This document shows positions 46,786 through 56,605 of a stretch of DNA of 60,107 bases, piece after piece. Numbering within the stretch: position 1 is the stretch's first letter; each line of letters starts with the position of its first letter. A program made the position numbers and the translations under genes. The notes below the pieces were generated by a model, which saw only the letters and a program-made list of their open reading frames with translations, was not told the DNA's origin and did no database searches. This DNA is from an uncultured Flavobacteriales bacterium (GTDB lineage: Bacteria > Bacteroidota > Bacteroidia > Flavobacteriales_D > Parvicellaceae): positions 1 to 60,107 of the forward strand of contig CAJWIX010000003.1 in NCBI GenBank assembly GCA_913042175.1, written 5' to 3'.

Positions 46786-48198
46786 CTAAAGCTGCATTAA
46801 GCTTTCAGCAATGCTATAGAGAGAATCTTCATCAAATGAGCGACCCATTAATTGAATTCCAAAAGGAAGTTTATTGGAATGACTCCCTAATGGAAGAGAT
46901 ATTGCAGGTACTCCAGCTATATTGGCATGAACGGTAAAAATATCTTGTAGATACATTTTAATCGGATCATTAATTTCACCAATATTGAAAGCCGTTGATG
47001 GTGTCGTAGGAAAAAGAAGAACATCATTTTCTTTTAGCATCTCATCCGTTTTTTCCTTAATCAATCTTCTCACTTTTTGTGCTTTGGTAAAATAGGCATC
47101 ATAATAACCAGAACTTAGCACAAAATTACCCAACATAATTCTTCTTTTAACTTCTAGTCCAAAGCCTTCAGATCTAGTTAACTCATAAGTGGAATCTATA
47201 TCATTGGCTTCATCACTTCTGTAGCCATAATGAGCCCCATCATATCTGGCTAAATTTGAAGATGCTTCTGCTGTTGTTAATACATAGTAACATGGCACCA
47301 AATGTTTAACAAATGGGAAGCTTAACAAGTTTATTTTATGACCGCTTAAGCGTAATTTGTCAATTATTTCTTCTGTTTTTTGTTTTATTTCAGGGTCTAA
47401 ATTGTTAAAGTTGAGGTAATCTTCAGGAACGCCAATGGCTAATTTTTTGTCTAAACTTTTCACTGAAGATGTATGAGATTTTACATGAGACAATGTACTG
47501 TCATAGTCGTCTTTACCACTCATCACATGGGTTAAAAGACAAGCATCTTCAACATTGTTTGTGAATACCCCTATTTGATCAAAACTTGAAGCATAGGCTA
47601 ATAGTCCATAGCGAGATATTCTACCATATGAAGGTTTCATGCCAACTACCCCACAAAAAGAAGCAGGTTGTCTTATGGATCCACCAGTATCTGAACCTAA
47701 AGACGCTGTACATAATCCTTCTGCTACAGCTACAGCAGAACCCCCAGAGGAGCCCCCTGGTACTTTTTCATGATCAATATGGTGCCTTACAGGGCCATAA
47801 GTACTATTTTCATTAGAACTTCCCATGGCAAATTCATCACAATTTAATCTACCAATTATGATGGCATCTTCATCTAAAAGTCGTTGTATTGCTGTTGCGC
47901 TAAAAATGGATTCAAAGCCAGATAAAATTTTAGATGATGCAGTTACGTTATGATTAGCAAAGCAGATATTATCTTTAACTCCAATAATCATACCTGCTAA
48001 AAGCCCTTGTTTTTTTAGGTTTATTTTTTCATTTATAAGCGCAGCTCTTTTTAAAGACTCATCTTTAAATATTTCTACAAAGGCATTTGTTTTAGAGGAT
48101 TCTATCCTATTTATAAATGATTGACATAAGTCAATTAGATTTAATTGACCATGATTTATTTGTTGTTTGATTTCAGTAAATGAAGAGGGAATATCCAA
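46786..48198 (-). CDS. gatA: Asp-tRNA(Asn)/Glu-tRNA(Gln) amidotransferase subunit A
   Basis: GVKDNICFANHNVTASSKIL, GSSNENSTYGPVRH, VPGGSSGGSAVAVAEGLCTASLGSDTGGSIRQPA. Confidence 0.96.
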   Translation of the reverse strand: MDIPSSFTEIKQQINHGQLNLIDLCQSFINRIESSKTNAFVEIFKDESLKRAALINEKINLKKQGLLAGMIIGVKDNICFANHNVTASSKILSGFESIFSATAIQRLLDEDAIIIGRLNCDEFAMGSSNENSTYGPVRHHIDHEKVPGGSSGGSAVAVAEGLCTASLGSDTGGSIRQPASFCGVVGMKPSYGRISRYGLLAYASSFDQIGVFTNNVEDACLLTHVMSGKDDYDSTLSHVKSHTSSVKSLDKKLAIGVPEDYLNFNNLDPEIKQKTEEIIDKLRLSGHKINLLSFPFVKHLVPCYYVLTTAEASSNLARYDGAHYGYRSDEANDIDSTYELTRSEGFGLEVKRRIMLGNFVLSSGYYDAYFTKAQKVRRLIKEKTDEMLKENDVLLFPTTPSTAFNIGEINDPIKMYLQDIFTVHANIAGVPAISLPLGSHSNKLPFGIQLMGRSFDEDSLYSIAESLMQL

Positions 48199-48204
48199 GG
48201 CTAA

Positions 48205-48390
48205 TTATGCTTTTTTATCCGCATCGTTTTCATTTTTATTTGTGGCATCTTTGAACTCTTTTACTCCCTTGCCTAATCCTTTCATAAGTTCAGGAATTTT
48301 TTTCCCTCCAAATAGTAAAAGAACAACCAATACAATGAGAACTATTCCCCAAGGCCCCATTTTTTGAACAAATAAAAACATATTCTCCAT
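48205..48390 (-). CDS. tatA: Twin-arginine translocase TatA/TatE family subunit
   Basis: [38 protein letters not shown]. Confidence 0.92.
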   Translation of the reverse strand: MENMFLFVQKMGPWGIVLIVLVVLLLFGGKKIPELMKGLGKGVKEFKDATNKNENDADKKA

Positions 48391-48412
48391 GCTGCAAAGG
48401 TATTAAAAGTTT

Positions 48413-48853
48413 TTAAAGTCTAAATCCAGTAATTGCAGAAACACAGCCTGATATTTCTTCTTTAGATTCATCAGCATTTTCTTCAGTTGTGGAGTTATTT
48501 TCAGGAGCAATTAAAGATATGATCAATTGTTGAGTAGATGCAACTTTAAAGTCAAAACTGGATATTTCTTCTCCGTGGTTGTCAAAATACAATTGTCTTT
48601 TTGCATTTCTTATTGTGAAATGCATATTGCCTAGTGATTCATCAGAACAAATAGCTATTCTATAATGTTGACCTTTATAAAAAGTAGCCATAAATTGATG
48701 TTTTTCACCTGGTTTTAATTCACTTGTGTTGGTTTCTCCGGTTGAGACATAACCACCAAGAGCCTCTTTACAATTTGTTTTGGCAAAGCCTCTGCATTGT
48801 CCATTAGCTTGAAAAATAAACATACATGCAGCTACTATTAATAGGTATCTCAT
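48413..48853 (-). CDS. Hypothetical secreted protein
   Basis: Signal peptide ending ANG|Q; 4-bp overlap with the upstream lipoprotein gene. Confidence 0.65.
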   Translation of the reverse strand: MRYLLIVAACMFIFQANGQCRGFAKTNCKEALGGYVSTGETNTSELKPGEKHQFMATFYKGQHYRIAICSDESLGNMHFTIRNAKRQLYFDNHGEEISSFDFKVASTQQLIISLIAPENNSTTEENADESKEEISGCVSAITGFRL

Positions 48854-49740
48854 AGTATTTGTGTTAAAATATTTTCTCTTATCAAATTAATCTTAGAATG
48901 AATTAATTTTAAATCTCCATCTCTAAAATTAAAGGTAATATAATTTCCTAATTCATATTCATTATCCTTGAATATAATCCTAGTGGTATCACTATCTACT
49001 TCTTGTATTTCAATTAAATCAAATACTTCTTCTAATTCAACTAATGGTGATATAATGTAGTCATTAATATCACTGTTGTATTCAAAAGATGTAGCTAGGT
49101 TGATTAAATTTTCATGAACAATTTTTTGATCAGCAATTATATCTTCAATGGCTTTGTTTGTAGAGTCTAATACTGAAAGCCCACTGGCTATATACAATCC
49201 CTGAATCCATCCGCCTGTAACTAACAATGCTGCCAAATCATGGTTTTCATTTGACTTTAATGAATTATCAATTTCCCAAAAGGTGTCACTAATAATAATT
49301 TGCATAGAATCTTTATTATTGATGTTTTGATCAATTCTGTTCTTTGTTTCATCGTTTATAACAGATGAAAGGTTAATTAACTTTGCAAGATCTATGACTT
49401 GTTCCAAAAGCTGATTTGTTTCGGTTTGTTTTTCATAAATCATGGCATAATTTAAATCGGTACTTAACACACCTAATAGCAAAGCCACATGTTGTTTTTG
49501 AGAAATATTATTTAATTCAATGGTAGGGAATAATAAATCTTTTGAAAATTTCGGCCCTTTATCTTTAAGTAAAATGGTAGTTTCTAGCGGAGAGGGAATA
49601 CTGTAATAGATGGTTTCTAAAATATTATTTTCAATTACAGCAATATTATCTTCAACTTCTTCAACAACTATTGTTTTTTCACTGTTAGAATTACAGCTAA
49701 AAAGAAGTAAAAAAGAGAGATATATAATTTTATTTTTCAA
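48850..49740 (-). CDS. Hypothetical lipoprotein
   Basis: Lipobox LLLFSC; mostly helical. Confidence 0.65.
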   Translation of the reverse strand: MKNKIIYLSFLLLFSCNSNSEKTIVVEEVEDNIAVIENNILETIYYSIPSPLETTILLKDKGPKFSKDLLFPTIELNNISQKQHVALLLGVLSTDLNYAMIYEKQTETNQLLEQVIDLAKLINLSSVINDETKNRIDQNINNKDSMQIIISDTFWEIDNSLKSNENHDLAALLVTGGWIQGLYIASGLSVLDSTNKAIEDIIADQKIVHENLINLATSFEYNSDINDYIISPLVELEEVFDLIEIQEVDSDTTRIIFKDNEYELGNYITFNFRDGDLKLIHSKINLIRENILTQIL

Positions 49741-49741
49741 A

Positions 49742-52492
49742 TTAATGTGCTTCTAACCAGTTATTGCCTATACCCATTTCAATTTGTAGAGGAACTTTAA
49801 AATCTATTGCATTAGTCATTTTATCTTCTACTAAACTTTTTAATTCTACTTCTTCATCTTTATGCATGTCAAAAACCAATTCGTCATGCACCTGTAGAAG
49901 AAGTTTGGATTTCATCTTAAATTTAGTCATTTCTTGGTAAATGTCAATCATAGCCAATTTAATGATGTCTGCAGCACTACCTTGAATAGGTGCGTTAATT
50001 GCATTTCTTTCATCAAAACTTCTCATGGTGGCATTTCCACTATTGATATTGTGTAGAAAACGTTTACGATTAAAAATAGTTTCAACATAACCTAACTTAC
50101 GCGCTTTTTCAATGTTGTTTTCCATGTAGGTTTTGATAAGTGGAAACTCTTTAAAATAGTTATCAATAATCATTTTACCTTCAGTTCTTTTTATACCTAA
50201 GCGCTGAGAGAGACCAAATGCTGAAATGCCGTATATAATTCCAAAGTTTACCATTTTAGCTTTGTTTCTCATTTCTCTGTCAACTTGGCTTGCATCAGTT
50301 TGGAAAATTTTAGAAGCAGTTTCTGTATGAATATCTCTGTTGTTTTTAAAAGCGTCTATCATAGATTGATCCTCGCTAAGGCCTGCTATTATCCTAAGCT
50401 CTATTTGAGAATAGTCAGCACATAGAAGTAGGTGGTTGTCATCTTTAGGACAAAAAGCCTTTCTTATTTCTTTTCCTAAAGCAGTTCTTATAGGTATATT
50501 TTGAAGATTTGGACTATTAGAACTCAATCTGCCAGTTGCAGTTACAGATTGCATATAGTTGGTGTGAATTCTATTTGTCTTAGTATGAATTAACTTTGGA
50601 AGTGCATCAACATAAGTGGACAGTAATTTTTTTTGAGTTCGATAACTCAATACATGATCAATAATTTCGTGCTTTCCTTTGAGTTTCGTTAAGGTAGCTT
50701 CGTCAGTTTTAAATTGACCTGTTTTTGTTTTTTTAGCTTTCTCATCAAGTTTCATTTGCCCAAATAGTACATCTCCCAATTGCTTAGGTGAATCAATATT
50801 GAATGAAATGCCTGCTTCGCTGTACATGGTTTCTTTTAGTTCTTCTAAGTTTTTATTGAGAATTTTAGAAAACGCTTCTAGTTCATGAGTATTTATGCTA
50901 ATACCAGCACTTTCCATATGAAAAAGCACCTCAATCAATGGCATTTCTACATTGTTGAAAAGCTGATCTAAGTTTAACGATTTAAGTTTCTTTTCAAATG
51001 ATAAGTAAAGCTGATAAGTTACATCTGCATCTTCTGCCGCATAATCTTTTAATAAGTTAATGTCTACATCACTCATTTTTATTTGTTGACTTTTTTTCTG
51101 GCCAATGAGTTCTTCTATAGGAATGGGGCTGTAATGTAAGATAGTTCTAGAAAGATGATCTAAATTATGTCTTTGCTCAGCATCAATTAAATAATGCGCA
51201 ATCATGGTATCAAAAGTGGGACCTTTTATATGAATTCCATTGTTAAATAATATACCAAAGTCGTATTTCAAGTTGTGAGCTATTTTAATAATGTCACTTT
51301 GGAAAAAGGGTTGATATAAGTTTAATATTTGTTGATTTTCATCATCTTTTAAATTGCAGTAATAACCTTCATTATGGTTGAATGAAAATGAAATCCCCAG
51401 CAATTTTGCATCCTCTATTTCGAGTGAAGTTGTTTCCGTATCAAAGGCAACTGCTTTTTGCTGCATTAAGGTTTCAATAAAACTATGGTGTTCTTCATGG
51501 GTTGATATAAGAACATAGTTTTTTTTAATGGTATGAATAGTATCTAATTTTTTTTCTTCTTCCTCAACCTCAATCTCTGTCATTGCTCCAAACAAATCCA
51601 TTTGTTTTTCTTGAACAATGGGCCTTCCAAGAATCCGTTTTCCTAACTGATTAAATTCTAATTCTTGTAATAAATTAATAAGGGTTTTTTCATTTACTTC
51701 TTTCTTTGCAAAAGAAGCCTCATCAAATTCAACGGGACAATCCAATATAATCGTGGCAAGTTGTTTGGATAAAATGGCTTGCTCTGCAAAATTTTCTACA
51801 TTTTCTTTGAGTTTCCCTTTAAGGTCAGCCGTATTTTCAATTAATGTTTCAATACTGCCATAGGTGGAAATTAATTTTTTAGCGGTTTTTTCTCCAACTC
51901 CTGGTACGCCTGGAATATTATCTACTGCATCACCCCAAAGCCCCAAGATGTCTATCACCTGTAACGGATTTTCAACTTCAAACTTAGCGCACACTTCTTC
52001 TGGACCTAATACTTCACTTGGATTTCCAGATCGGCCGGGTTTATAAATAAAAATATTTTCAGAAACAAGCTGTCCAAAATCTTTATCAGGAGTCATCATG
52101 TAGGTTGTGAAACCTTTTTTTTCTGCTTGTTTTGCAAGTGTTCCAATAACATCGTCTGCTTCATATCCCTGTTCCATTTCAATTCGGATATTCATGGCTT
52201 TAAGTAATTCAAAAATGTATGGAATAGCATTTCTGATATCTTCTGGCATTTCTTGTCTGTTAGCTTTATAATCAGCAAAAACACCCTCTCGATCAGAACC
52301 TCCAGGAGGATCGAAAACTACAGCTAAATGTGAAGGGTCAAATTTATTAACTACTTCTAATAAGCTATTGCAAAAACCAAGTATTGCAGAGGTATTAAGC
52401 CCTTTGGAATTTATCCTTGGGTTTTTGATAAATGCAAAATGTGCTCTGTATATTAAGGCGTATGCATCGAGTAATATGAGTTTCTTTTGCAT
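49742..52492 (-). CDS. polA: DNA polymerase I
   Basis: 5' nuclease domain, 3'-5' exonuclease FDTETTSLE, polymerase motifs DYSQIELRIIAGLS, RNKAKMVNFGIIYGIS, QVHDELVFD. Confidence 0.97.
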   Translation of the reverse strand: MQKKLILLDAYALIYRAHFAFIKNPRINSKGLNTSAILGFCNSLLEVVNKFDPSHLAVVFDPPGGSDREGVFADYKANRQEMPEDIRNAIPYIFELLKAMNIRIEMEQGYEADDVIGTLAKQAEKKGFTTYMMTPDKDFGQLVSENIFIYKPGRSGNPSEVLGPEEVCAKFEVENPLQVIDILGLWGDAVDNIPGVPGVGEKTAKKLISTYGSIETLIENTADLKGKLKENVENFAEQAILSKQLATIILDCPVEFDEASFAKKEVNEKTLINLLQELEFNQLGKRILGRPIVQEKQMDLFGAMTEIEVEEEEKKLDTIHTIKKNYVLISTHEEHHSFIETLMQQKAVAFDTETTSLEIEDAKLLGISFSFNHNEGYYCNLKDDENQQILNLYQPFFQSDIIKIAHNLKYDFGILFNNGIHIKGPTFDTMIAHYLIDAEQRHNLDHLSRTILHYSPIPIEELIGQKKSQQIKMSDVDINLLKDYAAEDADVTYQLYLSFEKKLKSLNLDQLFNNVEMPLIEVLFHMESAGISINTHELEAFSKILNKNLEELKETMYSEAGISFNIDSPKQLGDVLFGQMKLDEKAKKTKTGQFKTDEATLTKLKGKHEIIDHVLSYRTQKKLLSTYVDALPKLIHTKTNRIHTNYMQSVTATGRLSSNSPNLQNIPIRTALGKEIRKAFCPKDDNHLLLCADYSQIELRIIAGLSEDQSMIDAFKNNRDIHTETASKIFQTDASQVDREMRNKAKMVNFGIIYGISAFGLSQRLGIKRTEGKMIIDNYFKEFPLIKTYMENNIEKARKLGYVETIFNRKRFLHNINSGNATMRSFDERNAINAPIQGSAADIIKLAMIDIYQEMTKFKMKSKLLLQVHDELVFDMHKDEEVELKSLVEDKMTNAIDFKVPLQIEMGIGNNWLEAH

Positions 52493-52495
52493 TTT

Positions 52496-53530
52496 TTATT
52501 GGTTATATAAGTAGTCTAATACGGTTTGTCCAACAGCTTTAAGAGTTGGTTTATGAATAACATCCATATTGTCTGCATGCGTATGGTGAAAACTACCAAA
52601 ATCAAATCTACCAGAAAAAGGTCTTACATCATAGTGGATGATATCCAATACCGGAATTTTTGTTATTTGATTAATGTATGTGTGGTCATCAGTTATGGGA
52701 GGGGCAATTTTTTTCTTAAAATAATTTCCATAACCAAGATGCTCAGCTAATTTCCATACCTTGTTTAAATGATATCCGGCAAAACGTCTTGATATTTCTT
52801 CCTTAGGAAAAACTGCATTTTCAGCCCCTACCATATCAAGTAATATTCCAAATTTGGGTCTTTTGTAATCTGATTTTAAATTATAACTCCAATATTGAGA
52901 GCCTAAACACCATGTATCGTTCATGCTTTGAAGATCAAAAAAACTACCATTTTGCTGAGGAGCGCCATAGTCTTCAACATCAAAAAAGATAAATTCAACA
53001 CATAAGTCTAAAGAATCCATGGCTATAATTCTTGCTATTTCCAACAAAACACCTACACCACTTGCGCCATCATTTGCGCCAAGAATGGGCTTGGTGGTAT
53101 TTAATGAATCTCGGTCTGCAAAAGGTCTAGTGTCCCAGTGTGCACATAGCATTACCTTTTTTGATGCATTAGCATTGTAAACAGCAGAAATGTTTCTTAA
53201 TGGTAATTTACTTGAGTTGAATGCGGTTACCTCTCCAAGCTGTTCATTGACTTTAAGGTTATAGGAGTTTAATTTATTTACTATCCAATCACCACAGGCA
53301 ATGTGTTTTTTAGTGTTCGGAATTCTTGGGCCAAAAGACACTTGTTTATCAATGAAAACATAGGCGGAATCTTCATTAAATGATGGTCCAGATTTCCATA
53401 AGTTAATTGGGGCAGTAGGTTTGTTCTCATTAGATATTTTGTCCTTGGTTTCAGTACAGGAAAATGATATAATTCCAGTGAAAATTAAAATGTAGAATTG
53501 GATAAACCAAGAAGGATTTTTTTTAATCAT
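52496..53530 (-). CDS. M28 family lipoprotein, glutaminyl cyclase-like
   Basis: Lipobox SFSC; MLCAHWDTRPFADRDSLNTTKPILGANDGASGVGVLLEIARI; FIFFDVEDYG; IPVLDIIHYD. Confidence 0.85.
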   Translation of the reverse strand: MIKKNPSWFIQFYILIFTGIISFSCTETKDKISNENKPTAPINLWKSGPSFNEDSAYVFIDKQVSFGPRIPNTKKHIACGDWIVNKLNSYNLKVNEQLGEVTAFNSSKLPLRNISAVYNANASKKVMLCAHWDTRPFADRDSLNTTKPILGANDGASGVGVLLEIARIIAMDSLDLCVEFIFFDVEDYGAPQQNGSFFDLQSMNDTWCLGSQYWSYNLKSDYKRPKFGILLDMVGAENAVFPKEEISRRFAGYHLNKVWKLAEHLGYGNYFKKKIAPPITDDHTYINQITKIPVLDIIHYDVRPFSGRFDFGSFHHTHADNMDVIHKPTLKAVGQTVLDYLYNQ

Positions 53531-53633
53531 ATTTCATTAATTGCAGCTAAAATAATTAAGATGATTAAAAAAGTAATTTTAGTCATGCAATATTCTTACT
53601 AAAATTCGTTAGGTAACAGACGTTTTTAAAATT

Positions 53634-53641
53634 TATATTTG
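53634..53641 (+). promoter_or_regulatory. Putative -7 box TATATTTG upstream of a histidine kinase gene
   Basis: Matches TAnnTTTG; 8 bp before the ATG; no clear -33 TTG. Confidence 0.35.
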
Positions 53642-53649
53642 TTTTAGCT

Positions 53650-55143
53650 ATGAAGTTGTACTCAAATAAACAACGTTGGAAACAAATCCTTTTAGTATTT
53701 GGTGTAGCCATTGTGGGGTTAATAATTTGGCTAACCTCTACCATAGCCAACAATGTAAAAAAAGCAGAGTTGGAAAAAATACAATTATGGAGTCAAGCGG
53801 TTAAGAAAAAAGCAGAATTAGTTAGATTGACCAATGATGCATTCAATCAACTTTCCATTAATGAAAGTGAGAAAGTCTTGTTTTGGGCACAAGCCACAAA
53901 AGAATTAGAAAAACCATTAAATGATTTTGGCTTTGCGCTTCAAATAATTCAAAATAATAAAGACATTCCATTAATTTTAACCAATGAAACAGGAGAATAT
54001 GTTTCTCATAAAAACTTCGATTTAGCAACAGATAATCAAGGTTTAGTGGACTCATTATGTAGTGTATGGAGTAAACAAAATAAACCAATAGAAATAAATT
54101 ATTTTGAAAGCCGTAGACAGAAGATCTTTTACACAAATTCTTCTAATTACTTTAAACTACAATTATTAAGAGATTCATTGTTGGATGCTTTTTCTAATGA
54201 AATCATGAACAATATTGCTCAACTTCCTGTCATTTTTTGGAATGATGAAGGTGACTCTTTGATTGCTTCCAATATCGTTGGTTCTTCTACTCCAAAAGAT
54301 GATATAGCCAATCAAATGATGAACATGGCAAAAAACAACTCACCTATAGAAGTGGTGTTAGGTCAAAACAATAAAGGGAAAGTCTACTATAATAATTCTG
54401 CCATTTTATTTCAGCTCCAATACTATCCATTTCTAACTTTAATTATAATAGCGTTATTCCTTTTAATTGCCTACTTATCATTCAGCTCCTTTAGAAAGGC
54501 AGAACAAAACCAAGTCTGGGCAGGCATGGCCAAAGAGACAGCTCATCAATTAGGGACTCCGCTATCTTCTTTGCAAGGATGGATAGCGGTATTAAAAGAG
54601 GAGGGGATAAAGCATGAGGCCTTTGTGGAGATGGAAAAGGATATAAATAGATTAACCGTAGTTTCAGAACGCTTTTCAAAAATTGGATCATCAGTAGATA
54701 TGCATTCTGTTAATATGGTTCAGTTTTTTGCTGATTATTTAGGTTATATGAAAAAGAGAATTCCCACAACTGTTACAATCTCTACCAATTTTGAAGATCT
54801 TGAAATATGGGCAAAAATAAATCCACCTTTATTTAGTTGGGTAGTTGAAAACCTTTTGAAAAATGCAGCTGATGCTATGCAAGGAGAAGGAGAAATTGAA
54901 GTCAACATGATTCAGGTTAATCAGGGGGTCTCTATTTTGATAAAGGACAGCGGTAAAGGGATTCCTTCTAAAATGCATAAAACTATTTTCGAACCTGGTT
55001 ACACTACCAAGGAAAGAGGATGGGGGTTGGGTTTATCATTGGTTAAAAGAATTGTGGAAGGTCATCACAATGGAAAAATTAGCGTAAAATCAACCAAATT
55101 GGGTGTTGGTACAACCTTTGAAATCTTACTTCCCAATACATAA
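53650..55143 (+). CDS. Membrane sensor histidine kinase
   Basis: Two TM segments with a periplasmic domain; AKETAHQLGTPLSSLQGW H-box; NLLKNAADAM; GWGLGLSLVKRIVEGH. Confidence 0.88.
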   Translation: MKLYSNKQRWKQILLVFGVAIVGLIIWLTSTIANNVKKAELEKIQLWSQAVKKKAELVRLTNDAFNQLSINESEKVLFWAQATKELEKPLNDFGFALQIIQNNKDIPLILTNETGEYVSHKNFDLATDNQGLVDSLCSVWSKQNKPIEINYFESRRQKIFYTNSSNYFKLQLLRDSLLDAFSNEIMNNIAQLPVIFWNDEGDSLIASNIVGSSTPKDDIANQMMNMAKNNSPIEVVLGQNNKGKVYYNNSAILFQLQYYPFLTLIIIALFLLIAYLSFSSFRKAEQNQVWAGMAKETAHQLGTPLSSLQGWIAVLKEEGIKHEAFVEMEKDINRLTVVSERFSKIGSSVDMHSVNMVQFFADYLGYMKKRIPTTVTISTNFEDLEIWAKINPPLFSWVVENLLKNAADAMQGEGEIEVNMIQVNQGVSILIKDSGKGIPSKMHKTIFEPGYTTKERGWGLGLSLVKRIVEGHHNGKISVKSTKLGVGTTFEILLPNT

Positions 55144-55184
55144 TCATATAAAATAAAAAGCTAATTCTTATATTTATTGCACCC

Positions 55185-56507
55185 ATGTGTAAAATTGTAA
55201 ATATCAGTTTTATGTTTCTTTTTCTTTCTCTTCCTACAGAAGTGTTGCTACAGCAAATTCCCACAAAAGCCAATAACATTCCGGTAAGTGCCGATCAATT
55301 AGAAACGGAAATTCACAGACAAGATTTTTATATAGGGTTAGTGATTTTTTTAATTTTTCTTTTGGTCTCGTTATGGATTTTAGGAAAGAAAAATAGAAAA
55401 TTAAGGAAGATGGCCACTTTTGCTGAAAATGATCCAAACCCAGTTCTAGAATTGGACTTAGACTTTAAATTAAAATATTGCAATGAAGCAGCCATGAAAC
55501 ATGAAAACCTGGTTGAATTGATGTATGAAAGACATCCTTTAAGAAAAAAGTTTGAGTATTTGCTTAACATGACAATAAAAGACAAGAAGACAGGTAAATA
55601 CATTTTTGATGAACCATTTGTGCTTGACGACACTTATTTTTCATTAAACCTGTACGTAAATAAGGAAATGAAATTTCTTAGAGCATATATGTCAGATATC
55701 ACTGAAAAAACACTGCTTCAAAGAAAAATAACTCAACAGCGAGATTCCATTGTTGATAGTCTGAATTATGCTAAATATATTCAACGTTCTCTATTACCTG
55801 ATATCAAAAAGATGGAAGATTATTTTGGTGAGAATTTTGTTTTTTCTATTCCAAAAGATATTGTTGGAGGCGATTTTTATTGGTTTAAAACTTTTGAGGA
55901 AAAAGCAATATTAATAGCAGCTGATTGTACTGGTCATGGAGTTCCAGGTGGCTTTATAACTATGTTAGGAAGTTTACTAATTGAAAGTTCAACTGGTGAT
56001 GCTTTGAAATCTCCTGAAATCATTTTAAGGGACCTCAATTATGGGCTAGTTACCTTGTTGAAGCAACAGGAAAAAGATTCTATTCAAGATGGGATGGATT
56101 TAGCTATTTGTTTGATTGATAGAAAACAAAAGACGCTAAATTTCAGTGGTTCTAGGAATGGCATTTACATTATACATGACGATGGTGAAATTTCTAACTA
56201 CAGTGGAGATACTGTGCCTGTCGGTGGTGTATATTCTAAAAGACATAATCCGTTAGAGCGTGAATACAAAATGCATGAAATTCAACTCAAAGACAATGAC
56301 TGGGTTTTTATGTATAGTGATGGGTTTTATGATCAATTTGGCGGTCCAAAGAATAAATCTATGGGAAGTAATAGATTTAAAAACTATCTAAAAGAAGCTG
56401 TAATGTCTAAAAAAACTTCTTATAATGACTTTGAACATTTTTTTAGCGAATGGAAAGGAAGTCAAGATCAAATAGACGATGTTCTTGTCATCGGATTTAA
56501 GCTATAG
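55185..56507 (+). CDS. SpoIIE/PP2C-type phosphatase with N-terminal TM and PAS-like region
   Basis: YAKYIQRSLLPD, FSIPKDIVGGDFYWFK, AADCTGHGVPGGFITMLG, VFMYSDGFYDQFGG. Confidence 0.88.
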   Translation: MCKIVNISFMFLFLSLPTEVLLQQIPTKANNIPVSADQLETEIHRQDFYIGLVIFLIFLLVSLWILGKKNRKLRKMATFAENDPNPVLELDLDFKLKYCNEAAMKHENLVELMYERHPLRKKFEYLLNMTIKDKKTGKYIFDEPFVLDDTYFSLNLYVNKEMKFLRAYMSDITEKTLLQRKITQQRDSIVDSLNYAKYIQRSLLPDIKKMEDYFGENFVFSIPKDIVGGDFYWFKTFEEKAILIAADCTGHGVPGGFITMLGSLLIESSTGDALKSPEIILRDLNYGLVTLLKQQEKDSIQDGMDLAICLIDRKQKTLNFSGSRNGIYIIHDDGEISNYSGDTVPVGGVYSKRHNPLEREYKMHEIQLKDNDWVFMYSDGFYDQFGGPKNKSMGSNRFKNYLKEAVMSKKTSYNDFEHFFSEWKGSQDQIDDVLVIGFKL

Positions 56508-56605
56508 GTAAAAACCTAAGTTTACTCAATTGCGCATTATTATTTGTTAGTTTTTATACATTTGCGCAAAAATTCTACATAATATAATTATCACATTTTA
56601 ACATC

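Noticed and set aside
48850-49740. Possible defence or toxin-antitoxin module
   Set aside because: Exported signals on both proteins and no toxin, nuclease or antitoxin motif.
56557-56564. TACATTTG box upstream of the aldehyde dehydrogenase as a promoter
   Set aside because: Matches TAnnTTTG but no correctly spaced TTG was found; kept only as a weak candidate.
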